From positions 1 to 6,261 of the forward strand of contig CAZEAN010000216.1 in the NCBI GenBank assembly GCA_964510225.1: a stretch of 6,261 bases of DNA, in the 5' to 3' direction. The notes beneath the pieces were generated by a model. The model did no database searches and was not told where the DNA came from. It saw only the letters and a list, made by a program, of their open reading frames with translations. Positions 1 through 5,565 of the stretch are shown here, one piece after another (position 1 is the first letter of the stretch; every line of letters starts with the position of its first letter). The stretch comes from CAZEAN01 sp964510225 (GTDB taxonomy: Bacteria; Planctomycetota; Planctomycetia; Isosphaerales; Isosphaeraceae). A program made the position numbers and the translations under genes.

Positions 1-84
1 CAACGCCGGCTAAACGATGTTCTTCTCTTCTCGCAACCAACATCCCGTTTTGTTTTGGAGGTACAGCCCGCCAAACTCGATTAA
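1..84 (+). CDS. purL: PurL (FGAM synthase, synthetase subunit), C-terminal fragment up to a premature stop; 5' end outside window
   Basis: PurL is the ATP-dependent synthetase subunit of phosphoribosylformylglycinamidine synthase in the cytoplasm. It converts FGAR to FGAM using ammonia supplied by PurQ. Only the last 27 codons before the stop are visible, in frame 1 from base 1. They contain LFSQPTSRFVLEV, which matches the conserved LFSESPSRFVVEV strand of the PurL C-terminal AIRS-type domain. The frame stops at TAA 82-84, directly after QPAKLD, but PurL homology continues in the same frame to TAG 256-258 (next entry). The complete purQ downstream, after one intervening gene, supports the assignment. 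The full length, and whether this is the small PurL type that needs PurS, cannot be judged here. The family call is firm; whether the stop is real or a base-calling error is open. Confidence 0.8.
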   Translation, partial: QRRLNDVLLFSQPTSRFVLEVQPAKLD

Positions 85-258
85 CTCCTCACGACGATGG
101 AAGGGGTAAAGCTCGGAACGATCGGTTCAGTGGTCGGACCCGTCGAAGACAGCCCGGCTCGACTCCGGATCAGTGGACTTCGGAATGAAACGCTTGTTGA
201 TCTCTCCGTGGACAAACTCAAGGCACATTGGCAACGCAACGTTCTGGCATCCACTTAG
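85..258 (+). pseudogene. purL: Detached C-terminal tail of purL, downstream of the in-frame TAA
   Basis: These 57 codons continue the purL frame past the TAA at 82-84 and end at TAG 256-258. The translation has the expected end of the PurL C-terminal domain: an amphipathic LLTTMEGVKLGTIGSVV segment, then LRISG, then ETLVDLSVDKLKAHWQ, equivalent to the family's 'RIGEV...LRI...LIDLPLxELxxAW' ending. There is no frame change, so one substitution (for example GAA to TAA, since Glu would suit that position) explains the break. An ATG at 97-99 could restart a 53-residue peptide, but the bases before it (ctcctcacgacg) hold no Shine-Dalgarno sequence, so separate translation is unlikely. The possibilities are a genuine nonsense mutation, readthrough, or a sequencing/assembly error. 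Loss of the tail would probably destabilise the last domain of PurL (inference). Confidence 0.7.
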
Positions 259-302
259 ATCAAACTCATTGCCGATCTCTTTTTTGGGTGAACTTTACTT
301 AG

Positions 303-307
303 AAGGA
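303..307 (+). promoter_or_regulatory. Ribosome binding site of the NYN-domain gene
   Basis: AAGGA lies 7 bases before the ATG at 315 and supports that start. The gap from the purL stop is 56 bases with no clear hairpin, so co-transcription with purL is plausible. Confidence 0.6.
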
Positions 308-314
308 AACGTCA

Positions 315-1127
315 ATGCTTCGGTTCGCGACGTTCGTCGATGGCTCCAACCTTGATGGCGTGCTCAAACACTTAAATTTGCGAGTCGATGATTATGGCTC
401 GTTCTACCGTTTTATATTCGAGGAAAGCGTCAGCCACTGGGGACGGACCTTCGCGCAGGGAGCCCCCTGGGCAACGGCCCAACATGCCAGGATCTACTGG
501 TATGTCGTCGGCAAAATGGATGATTGGGATTTAAATGACCCAAAGGCGGAACAACGGCTCCGCAGCCGCTTTGAGATCAGCAACCGGCTTCGTGACGGCT
601 ACATTGAAGAAGTTCTCCGACGCCAACCAGGTCTTGCGCAAGATGCCCGAGTCGAGGAAGCTTGGAATCTCTGCTTCTATGAAACGCGTGAATGGTACGA
701 AGGAAAGCGACGCGCCCTCGACCGAAAGAAACGCTTCTATCATGGGGTACAGTCGGCGACTGATTTTGTCGAGATTCGCCAGGAAGGCCACTGGAAAGTC
801 GACCTCCTCCAGCACGGTCTCACGGAAAAAGGACTTGATACCAGCATGGCAGTCGATATGGTTGCCCTGCAAGACACTTATGACATTGCGCTTTTGATCT
901 CAGGCGATGCTGACGGGATTCCAGGCATCAACTATGTGAAAAACAAAGCAAAACATGTGGGGGTCGTCGAGTTCCGCCGGGGTTCCCGGGACGACTTGAG
1001 CAAGGGGACAAGTTCACGGCTCAAAATTGCCGCAGATTTTGTCGTTCAGATCTTTGAGGCTGATCTGATCCGTCAGGATCTCGCCTATCGCGCAAATTCC
1101 GATTACGAAAACTCGGGGGATTACTAA
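315..1127 (+). CDS. NYN-domain (PIN-like) protein, putative ribonuclease
   Basis: This is a 270-residue soluble protein with no signal peptide or membrane segment. The motif set is that of the NYN/DUF88 (LabA-like) branch of the PIN nuclease fold. FVDGSN near the N-terminus supplies D9 and N12, EKGLDTSMAVDMV at 171-183 supplies D175 and D181, and LLISGDADGIPGI at 193-205 supplies D198 and D200. In this family the clustered acidic residues bind a divalent metal and cut RNA, and all of them appear intact. A large, basic and aromatic-rich insert (about residues 27-160, including WYEGKRRALDRKKRFYHG) separates the first motif from the rest. The C-terminal tail from about 250 is polar. The gene sits between purL and purQ on the same strand, 56 bases after purL and 97 bases before purQ. 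Nothing in the protein suggests a purine-pathway enzyme. The fold is fairly certain; target and role are unknown. Confidence 0.8.
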   Translation: MLRFATFVDGSNLDGVLKHLNLRVDDYGSFYRFIFEESVSHWGRTFAQGAPWATAQHARIYWYVVGKMDDWDLNDPKAEQRLRSRFEISNRLRDGYIEEVLRRQPGLAQDARVEEAWNLCFYETREWYEGKRRALDRKKRFYHGVQSATDFVEIRQEGHWKVDLLQHGLTEKGLDTSMAVDMVALQDTYDIALLISGDADGIPGINYVKNKAKHVGVVEFRRGSRDDLSKGTSSRLKIAADFVVQIFEADLIRQDLAYRANSDYENSGDY

Positions 1128-1210
1128 AAAGTTGCTTTCTCGTTACAACATTGACTGCCTCAATTGAATCGAACAAATATCATGTTTCCACGTTTCGAAA
1201 CAACTGAAAT

Positions 1211-1217
1211 AAGGTGA
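1211..1217 (+). promoter_or_regulatory. Ribosome binding site of purQ
   Basis: AAGGTGA lies 7 bases before the ATG at 1225 and fixes the purQ start. The 97-base gap from the previous gene shows no convincing terminator, so purQ could be read from an upstream promoter. Confidence 0.6.
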
Positions 1218-1224
1218 ACGGCGC

Positions 1225-2010
1225 ATGACTGCCCCGCGCGTCCTCGTGATCCGTGCTCCTGGGACGAATTGCGATGAGGAGACTGTTGAAGCTTGGAAAG
1301 CGGCGGGGGCTCTCCCCGAGTCGATCCATCTTCAGCGGATCATCGAGCAGCCTGATCGGCTTCTGAAGGCACAGATCCTCACGATTCCGGGCGGGTTTAG
1401 CTACGGTGATGATTTGGGGGCCGGACGGATCTTCGGATTTAAGCTGAAGGCCCTTGAGGAGAGTCTCCGGCAATTCCATGATCGTGATGGACTGATCATC
1501 GGAATTTGCAACGGGTTCCAAGTCCTCGTGAATGCCGGGCTACTACCCGGTGGTACGAATTCACGACGACGTGTGACGATTACACGGAACGACTCGGGGC
1601 ATTTCGAGTGTCGTTGGATCAGGCTCCGCGCGGAAACGACATCTCGGACGCCGTTTCTGAATTCGAACGCACCCATAACCCTTCCGGTGGCACACGCTGA
1701 GGGGAAATTCCTGACGGATTCAGAAGACACGCTCGAGGAACTGGAGCAAGCCAGCCAGCTTATTCTCCGCTATATTGACGATTCGGGCCAACCAACCCTG
1801 GAATACCCCGCGAACCCTAATGGATCAGTCCGCGGCGTGGCTGGTATCACAGATCAAAGTGGTCGGATCTTCGGCCTGATGCCGCATCCCGAGCGTTATC
1901 TTAACGCTCTCCAGCATCCGCAATGGACCCGTCGCAAGTTTGCTGATCCAGGGAGCATCGAAGGCGATGGCTTGTCGATTTTCCGAAACGCGGTGGAGGC
2001 GTTCAGTTGA
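1225..2010 (+). CDS. purQ: PurQ, glutamine amidotransferase subunit of FGAM synthase
   Basis: PurQ hydrolyses glutamine and passes ammonia to PurL for step 4 of de novo purine synthesis, in the cytoplasm. The 261-residue protein is a complete class I glutamine amidotransferase. It opens with the diagnostic RAPGTNCDEET (10-20), followed by the oxyanion-hole region IPGGFSYGDDLGAGRIF (54-70). The nucleophile elbow GICNGFQVL (93-101) carries Cys95, and MPHPERYL (219-226) carries the catalytic His221 and Glu223. The family blocks LPVAHAEGKF and YPANPNGSVRGVAGI lie between, so no active-site part is missing. It is longer than the roughly 225-residue Bacillus-type PurQ, with a C-terminal extension (EGDGLSIFRNAVEAFS) that I associate with planctomycete-like homologues. 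It is separated from purL by the NYN gene and converges on ruvB. The intact reading frame contrasts with the interrupted purL. Confidence 0.95.
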   Translation: MTAPRVLVIRAPGTNCDEETVEAWKAAGALPESIHLQRIIEQPDRLLKAQILTIPGGFSYGDDLGAGRIFGFKLKALEESLRQFHDRDGLIIGICNGFQVLVNAGLLPGGTNSRRRVTITRNDSGHFECRWIRLRAETTSRTPFLNSNAPITLPVAHAEGKFLTDSEDTLEELEQASQLILRYIDDSGQPTLEYPANPNGSVRGVAGITDQSGRIFGLMPHPERYLNALQHPQWTRRKFADPGSIEGDGLSIFRNAVEAFS

Positions 2011-2030
2011 TCATTAATAAAATATGATCA
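2008..2030. terminator. Possible weak bidirectional terminator between purQ and ruvB
   Basis: TGATCAT (2008-2014) and ATGATCA (2024-2030) form a 7-bp inverted repeat around a 9-base A/T loop. The stem contains the TGA stop codons of both convergent genes. The stem is short and A/T-rich with no long T tract, so termination is a guess from position and symmetry. Confidence 0.3.
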
Positions 2031-3128
2031 TTCAAAAAGTTGGGGTTGATCGTTCAGGTCAAACAAAGGGACCGGCTCTGGTGCTTGGATACCGAGGTGA
2101 AGGTAGGCCGCCTTGGTCGGAATCCGTCCCCGAGGGCTCCGGACAATGAGTTCGCGACGGAGCAAATAGGGCTCGATCTCATCACTGAGCGTGTCGACTG
2201 ATAAATTCATCGTTGCGGCGAGCGCTTCGACTCCAGTAGGCTTGCCACCGAAAACTCCGATCAGTGTCTCAAGATAACGACGATCTTGACGATCTAATCC
2301 TTCGCGGTCGACCTCTTGCATGGTGAGCGCTTCTCGGGCGAGTTCGAGGGTGATCTGACCATCAGCACGTGCGGTTGCGTAGTCACGGACCCAGCGGAGC
2401 CGGGCGTTCGCGAGTCGAGGAGTCCCTCGACTCCGCTGTGCAAGTTCGAGGGCAGCCTCTTCGGTGATCGTCGTTCTAAGCTTGGAGGCGTTGATAGAGA
2501 CGATCCGAGCGAGGTCGGGGACCTCATAGAACTCAAGATGCTCGTGGAGCAGGAATCTGTCCCGGAGTGGGGCTGAGAGCATTCCCGATCGAGTCGTTGC
2601 TCCAATGATCGTAAACCGCTTCAGCGGCATGTTCACAGTCCGTGCTCCCATCCCCTCGCCGATCACTATATCGACCCGAAAGTCCTCCATTACCGGATAA
2701 ATGAATTCTTCCACAGTTCGCGGGAGTCGGTGGATCTCATCAATAAAAAGTATAGAACCAGGCGTTGCATTGGTGAGATAGGGAAGAATATCCATGTTTT
2801 TTGCCAAGGCAGGACCACTGGTCATTGCCAAATCAACGCCTAGCTCGTTGTGAAGAACCGTGGCAAAGGTCGTCTTGCCGAGTCCAGGTGGACCATCAAG
2901 AAGCAAGTGTGGCAGTGGTTCCGACCGAATCCGTGCCGCCGTAAGTGCAATGCCCAATCGTTCCGCGACTGGTCCCTGACCAATGACTTCATTTAAGCGC
3001 TGAGGGCGGAGTTTTTCGTCAGCGTTCTCCGGTGTCCACTGCGGAGAAGTAGCCTCCTTATCCGAGGAACCAAGTTCATTAGTGGATTGTTGTCTTCCGT
3101 TCGAGATGATCGGCTCGCGTGCGCTCAT
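2028..3128 (-). CDS. ruvB: RuvB, Holliday junction branch-migration ATPase
   Basis: RuvB is the AAA+ motor that, loaded by RuvA, forms hexameric rings and drives branch migration of Holliday junctions during recombinational repair. The 366-residue protein has all core elements in order. Walker A is GPPGLGKTT (79-87, Lys85) and Walker B is LFIDEIHRL (127-135, Asp130/Glu131). The sensor 1 and arginine-finger region is GATTRSG...LRDRF (175-191), and sensor 2 is GTPRLAN with Arg237. The C-terminal winged helix ends with the typical EPYLLRRELIVRSPRGRIPTKAAYLHLG. The length is slightly above the usual 335-350 because of a polar, probably disordered N-terminal extension of about 30 residues before the conserved LRPQRLNEVIGQ. 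The ATG at 3126-3128 is supported by AGAGGA on the minus strand (3133-3138), 4 bases away. It lies 78 bases downstream of ruvA, so the two probably form one operon. Confidence 0.96.
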   Translation of the reverse strand: MSAREPIISNGRQQSTNELGSSDKEATSPQWTPENADEKLRPQRLNEVIGQGPVAERLGIALTAARIRSEPLPHLLLDGPPGLGKTTFATVLHNELGVDLAMTSGPALAKNMDILPYLTNATPGSILFIDEIHRLPRTVEEFIYPVMEDFRVDIVIGEGMGARTVNMPLKRFTIIGATTRSGMLSAPLRDRFLLHEHLEFYEVPDLARIVSINASKLRTTITEEAALELAQRSRGTPRLANARLRWVRDYATARADGQITLELAREALTMQEVDREGLDRQDRRYLETLIGVFGGKPTGVEALAATMNLSVDTLSDEIEPYLLRRELIVRSPRGRIPTKAAYLHLGIQAPEPVPLFDLNDQPQLFE

Positions 3129-3206
3129 CGAATCCTCTGTGATCGAATCGTTATTAAGTAGATTCTTGTAATGTTTGATCCGAACGTCGACGAAGCGAAC
3201 TGCCCA

Positions 3207-3884
3207 TTAACTCGCATTTTGATAAATCGCCATCAACAATGCATCGACCGTTTTATACTTCTTTTTCTTGGCAATTTCTTGATCAATCAATTGTCTCGCT
3301 TGAGATTCGGAGTGGCCGACCGACACGAGAGCGTCGAAGGCATCACGGAGGATGTCGGGCTCGGCGATATCTCCGGCAGAGGCTGAAATATATGCCCCAC
3401 CGTCCGAGCCCTTGGGCGAGGCAACGGTAGACCCAACAATCAAAGCATACTTACTGACTTTCCGCCGAAGCTTGGCCACGATCCGTTCGGCAGTCGCCTC
3501 CCCGATACCAGGGAAGGTCGCGAGCATTTTTAAGTCTTGATCTTGAATCATCCGGGCGAGATCGCGAACCGGAATGACCATCGCTCGGAGTGCCTTCCGG
3601 ACCCCGACGCCATCTACTGAGCAGAAGATCTCGAAAAACTCCCGGTCGATCTCGGAAAGGAAGCCAACGAGTCGAGGAGTAGATCGGCTCGTCATTTGAT
3701 TCCCTTCAAAGTAGAGAATTGTTCTCAATACAACCTGTTCCTCAACCTTTGACTGGAGTTGGCGACGGACTACTTCAGGGACGTAGACCTCGAATTCGAA
3801 ACACGGATCGACGTCGATACGGATCGATTCCGGACCAACTTCTCGGAGTTTCCCTCGGATCTGAGTGATCACAATACAACCCAC
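3207..3884 (-). CDS. ruvA: RuvA, Holliday junction DNA-binding subunit
   Basis: RuvA binds the four-way junction as a tetramer and loads RuvB. The 225-residue product has the three RuvA domains. An N-terminal OB-fold (ITQIRGKL... to about 65) comes first. Two helix-hairpin-helix motifs follow: FCSVDGVGVRKALRAM (87-102) and LATFPGIGEATAERIVAKLRRKV (120-142). Last is a C-terminal UBA-like domain (DAFDALVSVGHSESQARQLIDQ...) that contacts RuvB. About 40 linker residues precede the last domain. The wording of the OB-fold and hairpins differs from proteobacterial RuvA and resembles planctomycete forms from memory. The listed start is GTG at 3882-3884, with no good Shine-Dalgarno sequence. A GTG four codons downstream (3870-3872) would give M-ITQIRG, matching the usual family start MITxIxG, and may be the true start. 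ruvB follows on the same strand after 78 bases. Confidence 0.92.
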   Translation of the reverse strand: MGCIVITQIRGKLREVGPESIRIDVDPCFEFEVYVPEVVRRQLQSKVEEQVVLRTILYFEGNQMTSRSTPRLVGFLSEIDREFFEIFCSVDGVGVRKALRAMVIPVRDLARMIQDQDLKMLATFPGIGEATAERIVAKLRRKVSKYALIVGSTVASPKGSDGGAYISASAGDIAEPDILRDAFDALVSVGHSESQARQLIDQEIAKKKKYKTVDALLMAIYQNAS

Positions 3885-3925
3885 GCTCGGAATGGCTCAA
3901 GCGAAACTCTATGGTTTTGTTCACT

Positions 3926-3954
3926 ATTATGTCGTTGAATTGTCTTGAGGGCAA
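3926..3954 (-). promoter_or_regulatory. Candidate sigma70-type promoter for ruvAB
   Basis: Read on the minus strand, TTGCCC (3949-3954) and CATAAT (3926-3931) are separated by exactly 17 bases, near-consensus for -35 and -10. The -10 lies about 40-55 bases before either possible ruvA GTG. I see no LexA-like box, but planctomycete operators are poorly known to me. Pattern match only. Confidence 0.4.
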
Positions 3955-4031
3955 GTGCATTACAGCGATCTCGGGGCGGTCATTCAATAGTATGGAGATA
4001 GCGATTTGTACGAGGTCTCGTTTTGGCCGAC

Positions 4032-4059
4032 TTGACCGATCCACTGATCGATCTACAAA
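4032..4059 (+). promoter_or_regulatory. Candidate promoter for the SDR-like gene
   Basis: TTGACC (4032-4037) and TACAAA (4054-4059) are 16 bases apart and end 43 bases before the ATG at 4103. A GATCGATC palindrome (4046-4053) lies in the spacer. The match is moderate. The 218-base gap between ruvA and this gene must hold promoters in both directions. Confidence 0.28.
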
Positions 4060-4090
4060 AAGATTCGTTATAAGAATTTCAACTGGCCTT

Positions 4091-4097
4091 GAGGTGA
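4091..4097 (+). promoter_or_regulatory. Ribosome binding site that decides the SDR start
   Basis: GAGGTGA stands 5 bases before the ATG at 4103. This favours 4103 over the in-frame ATG at 3911, whose extra 64 residues match nothing expected for the fold and would overlap the divergent promoter region. Confidence 0.7.
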
Positions 4098-4102
4098 AGA
4101 TC

Positions 4103-4867
4103 ATGTCATCTTCGGAAGTAGTTCTAATCGTGGGTGGAACAGGTGGGATCGGAACTGCACTCGCACAGCGACTCGTCAATCGAGGTTCTCGGATCGCGCT
4201 TTTCGCACGTGATCCAGAGCGAATTGAGCAACTTGTAAAAAACCTGGGTGGCGCAAATCATGCTCTGGGAGTTGCCGGGGATGCGGGAGTTCCCGATGCG
4301 CTCGAAGGTGCTGTCGAAGCGGTCGTGGAGCGTTTCGGAAGACTCGATGGACTCGCGCACTGTGTCGGAACAGTTGTTCTAAAACCACTGCATTTGCTGA
4401 CCAACGAGTTGTTCGATGAAACGATTCATCTGAACCTCAAGACTGCATTCTATGCTGCACGAGCCGCACTTAAGCCGATGCGTTCCCAACAATCAGGGTC
4501 GATTGTCCTTTTCAGTACCGTCGCTGTTCAACAAGGGATTTTCAATCACGAAGGGATTGCTGCTGCGAAGGCAGGAATCGAAGGATTAGTCCGATCCGCA
4601 GCGATCACTTATGCCAAGAACAACATCCGATTCAATGCCATTGCACCGGGGATGACCGAAACGAACTTGACCGCGGGGCTTCTGAAGAATGACGCTTCAC
4701 GTAAGTTCAGTGAGTCAATGCACCCTATGGGGCGAATTGGTCAGCCCGATGACCCTGCAGCCGCTGCTGCATTCTTGCTGAGCCCAGAAGCATCATTGAT
4801 TACGGGCCAGATTCTTGGAGTCGATGGCGGACTCGGCGCTGGAGTGCCAGCACCTCGATCGAGCTAA
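4103..4867 (+). CDS. Short-chain dehydrogenase/reductase-like protein lacking the catalytic tyrosine
   Basis: This is a 254-residue classical-size SDR with a Rossmann fold. The dinucleotide-binding loop is GGTGGIG (11-17). Arg36 after the second strand (ALFARD) suggests NADP(H). The family's NNAG block is replaced by HCVGTV (86-91). Asn111, Ser138 (LFSTVAV) and Lys156 occupy their normal tetrad positions, and RFNAIAPGMTETNL (176-189) and TGQILGVDGG (234-243) are typical late SDR blocks. The YxxxK motif is IAAAK (152-156): the tyrosine is Ile152, codon ATT. I recall related SDRs with a similar NHEAIAAAKAG segment, so this may be a subfamily trait rather than damage. His149 stands 7 residues before the lysine, the tyrosine spacing of FabI-type enoyl reductases. 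Substrate unknown. The gene is followed at 60 bases by a membrane-protein gene on the same strand, possibly co-transcribed. Confidence 0.85.
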   Translation: MSSSEVVLIVGGTGGIGTALAQRLVNRGSRIALFARDPERIEQLVKNLGGANHALGVAGDAGVPDALEGAVEAVVERFGRLDGLAHCVGTVVLKPLHLLTNELFDETIHLNLKTAFYAARAALKPMRSQQSGSIVLFSTVAVQQGIFNHEGIAAAKAGIEGLVRSAAITYAKNNIRFNAIAPGMTETNLTAGLLKNDASRKFSESMHPMGRIGQPDDPAAAAAFLLSPEASLITGQILGVDGGLGAGVPAPRSS

Positions 4868-4913
4868 GCGATCACTTAATTAACAAGCTAACTTGAGTTC
4901 ATCAAATATCAAT

Positions 4914-4918
4914 GAGGA
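4914..4918 (+). promoter_or_regulatory. Ribosome binding site of the DUF4149-like gene
   Basis: GAGGA lies 9 bases before the ATG at 4928. An ATG at 4912 in another frame overlaps this site and is not supported. Confidence 0.5.
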
Positions 4919-4927
4919 TCAATCTTT

Positions 4928-5494
4928 ATGGATTCGCGGATGTTGCTGTGGGTCTTCGAGGCGACCCTGATGGTCTCGATGACGGCTTGGATCGGGGCTA
5001 TCCTCTTCTTCTCGTTTGGGGTGGCACCGATTATCTTCCGGGTTCTCGAACCGTCGCAGGCAGCTCGGTTCGTTCGGACCCTGTTTCCACGCTATTACAC
5101 CTGGATTGTGACGGCGGGAACAGTTTCACTAGCGTCTTTTACGTCGGTTGTCTTGATCTACCCTGAATGGCGTGGAGTCCAAGCGCTAATCGAAATCATC
5201 CTTTACCTTGCGATCGTATTAACAAGTCTTTACTGCGGCAACTCACTTACACCTCAGATTAATGCAGCACGAGATGCCGGTCCCACTGAATCTTCCCGAT
5301 TTGAACGCCTCCATCAACGAAGCGTTCAGCTAAATTCTGGTATGCTTTTAATCGGAGTTTTCTTTCTTATCATACATGCGGGCAGAGTGAGACCGGTCGG
5401 CAGTGGTGTCATTGATCATTCGCCCCAAGAGAGGCTTAATAGAAGTATTGATCAATTTGAAAAGAAAGAAGCACTGTTTTCTGAATCAAAATAA
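4928..5494 (+). CDS. Four-helix integral membrane protein, DUF4149/TMEM205-like
   Basis: This 188-residue protein probably sits in the inner membrane. Hydrophobic segments lie at about 6-37, 57-78, 84-103 and 136-151. Family-like features are the first helix ending FFSFGVAPIIFRVLEP (27-42), LFPRYYTW (52-59) and FERLHQRSVQLN (125-136), where the LH...S...N pattern leads into the last helix. This resembles the DUF4149 (TMEM205-like) family, whose bacterial members have no established function. The last 37 residues form a charged, probably cytoplasmic tail. The ATG at 4928 is preceded by GAGGA. It lies 60 bases after the SDR gene, with no obvious terminator between, and is followed by a strong hairpin. 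Membrane topology is clear from the sequence; the family name is from memory and the function is unknown. Confidence 0.75.
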   Translation: MDSRMLLWVFEATLMVSMTAWIGAILFFSFGVAPIIFRVLEPSQAARFVRTLFPRYYTWIVTAGTVSLASFTSVVLIYPEWRGVQALIEIILYLAIVLTSLYCGNSLTPQINAARDAGPTESSRFERLHQRSVQLNSGMLLIGVFFLIIHAGRVRPVGSGVIDHSPQERLNRSIDQFEKKEALFSESK

Positions 5495-5511
5495 GTACGC
5501 TAAACAAATAT

Positions 5512-5541
5512 ACTTTAGGGAGAAAAGAATCTCCCTAAAGT
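5512..5541. terminator. Bidirectional rho-independent terminator
   Basis: A perfect 12-bp inverted repeat (ACTTTAGGGAGA 5512-5523, TCTCCCTAAAGT 5530-5541) encloses a 6-base loop AAAGAA. The plus strand continues TTATTATTT, and the minus strand continues TATTTGTTT, so both transcripts would have a U-rich end. It lies between two converging genes, 17 bases after the DUF4149-like stop and 24 bases from the RND stop. Confidence 0.85.
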
Positions 5542-5565
5542 TTATTATTTGACGAATATTAATAT

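Noticed and set aside
82..84. Stop-codon reassignment or programmed recoding of TAA
   Set aside because: Several genes in the window terminate at TAA, and there is no nearby recoding structure that I can recognise, so reassignment is not supported.
97..258. Restart of translation at ATG 97 producing the purL tail as a separate small protein
   Set aside because: No ribosome binding site precedes it, and the peptide is only the end of a domain that needs the rest of PurL to fold. Kept as a detached tail instead.
173..355. Plus-strand frame of 60 codons overlapping the purL tail and the start of the NYN gene
   Set aside because: It overlaps the purL tail and the first codons of the NYN gene in another frame, lacks a Shine-Dalgarno sequence, and has no recognisable protein features.
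1151..1201. Possible purQ promoter (TTGACT at 1151, weak AAATAT at 1175) and a GTTTCGAAAC palindrome at 1192-1201
   Set aside because: The -10 matches the consensus at only 3 of 6 positions, and several 10-base palindromes are expected by chance in 6 kb. Not strong enough to list as a site.
3911..4102. N-terminal extension of the SDR-like protein from ATG 3911
   Set aside because: The strong GAGGTGA before 4103, the normal SDR start just before the first strand, and the overlap with the divergent promoter region all favour 4103.
3775..4179. Minus-strand frame of 134 codons over the ruvA-SDR gap
   Set aside because: It overlaps both the start of ruvA and the start of the SDR gene in other frames and shows no family motifs. 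It is a shadow frame.
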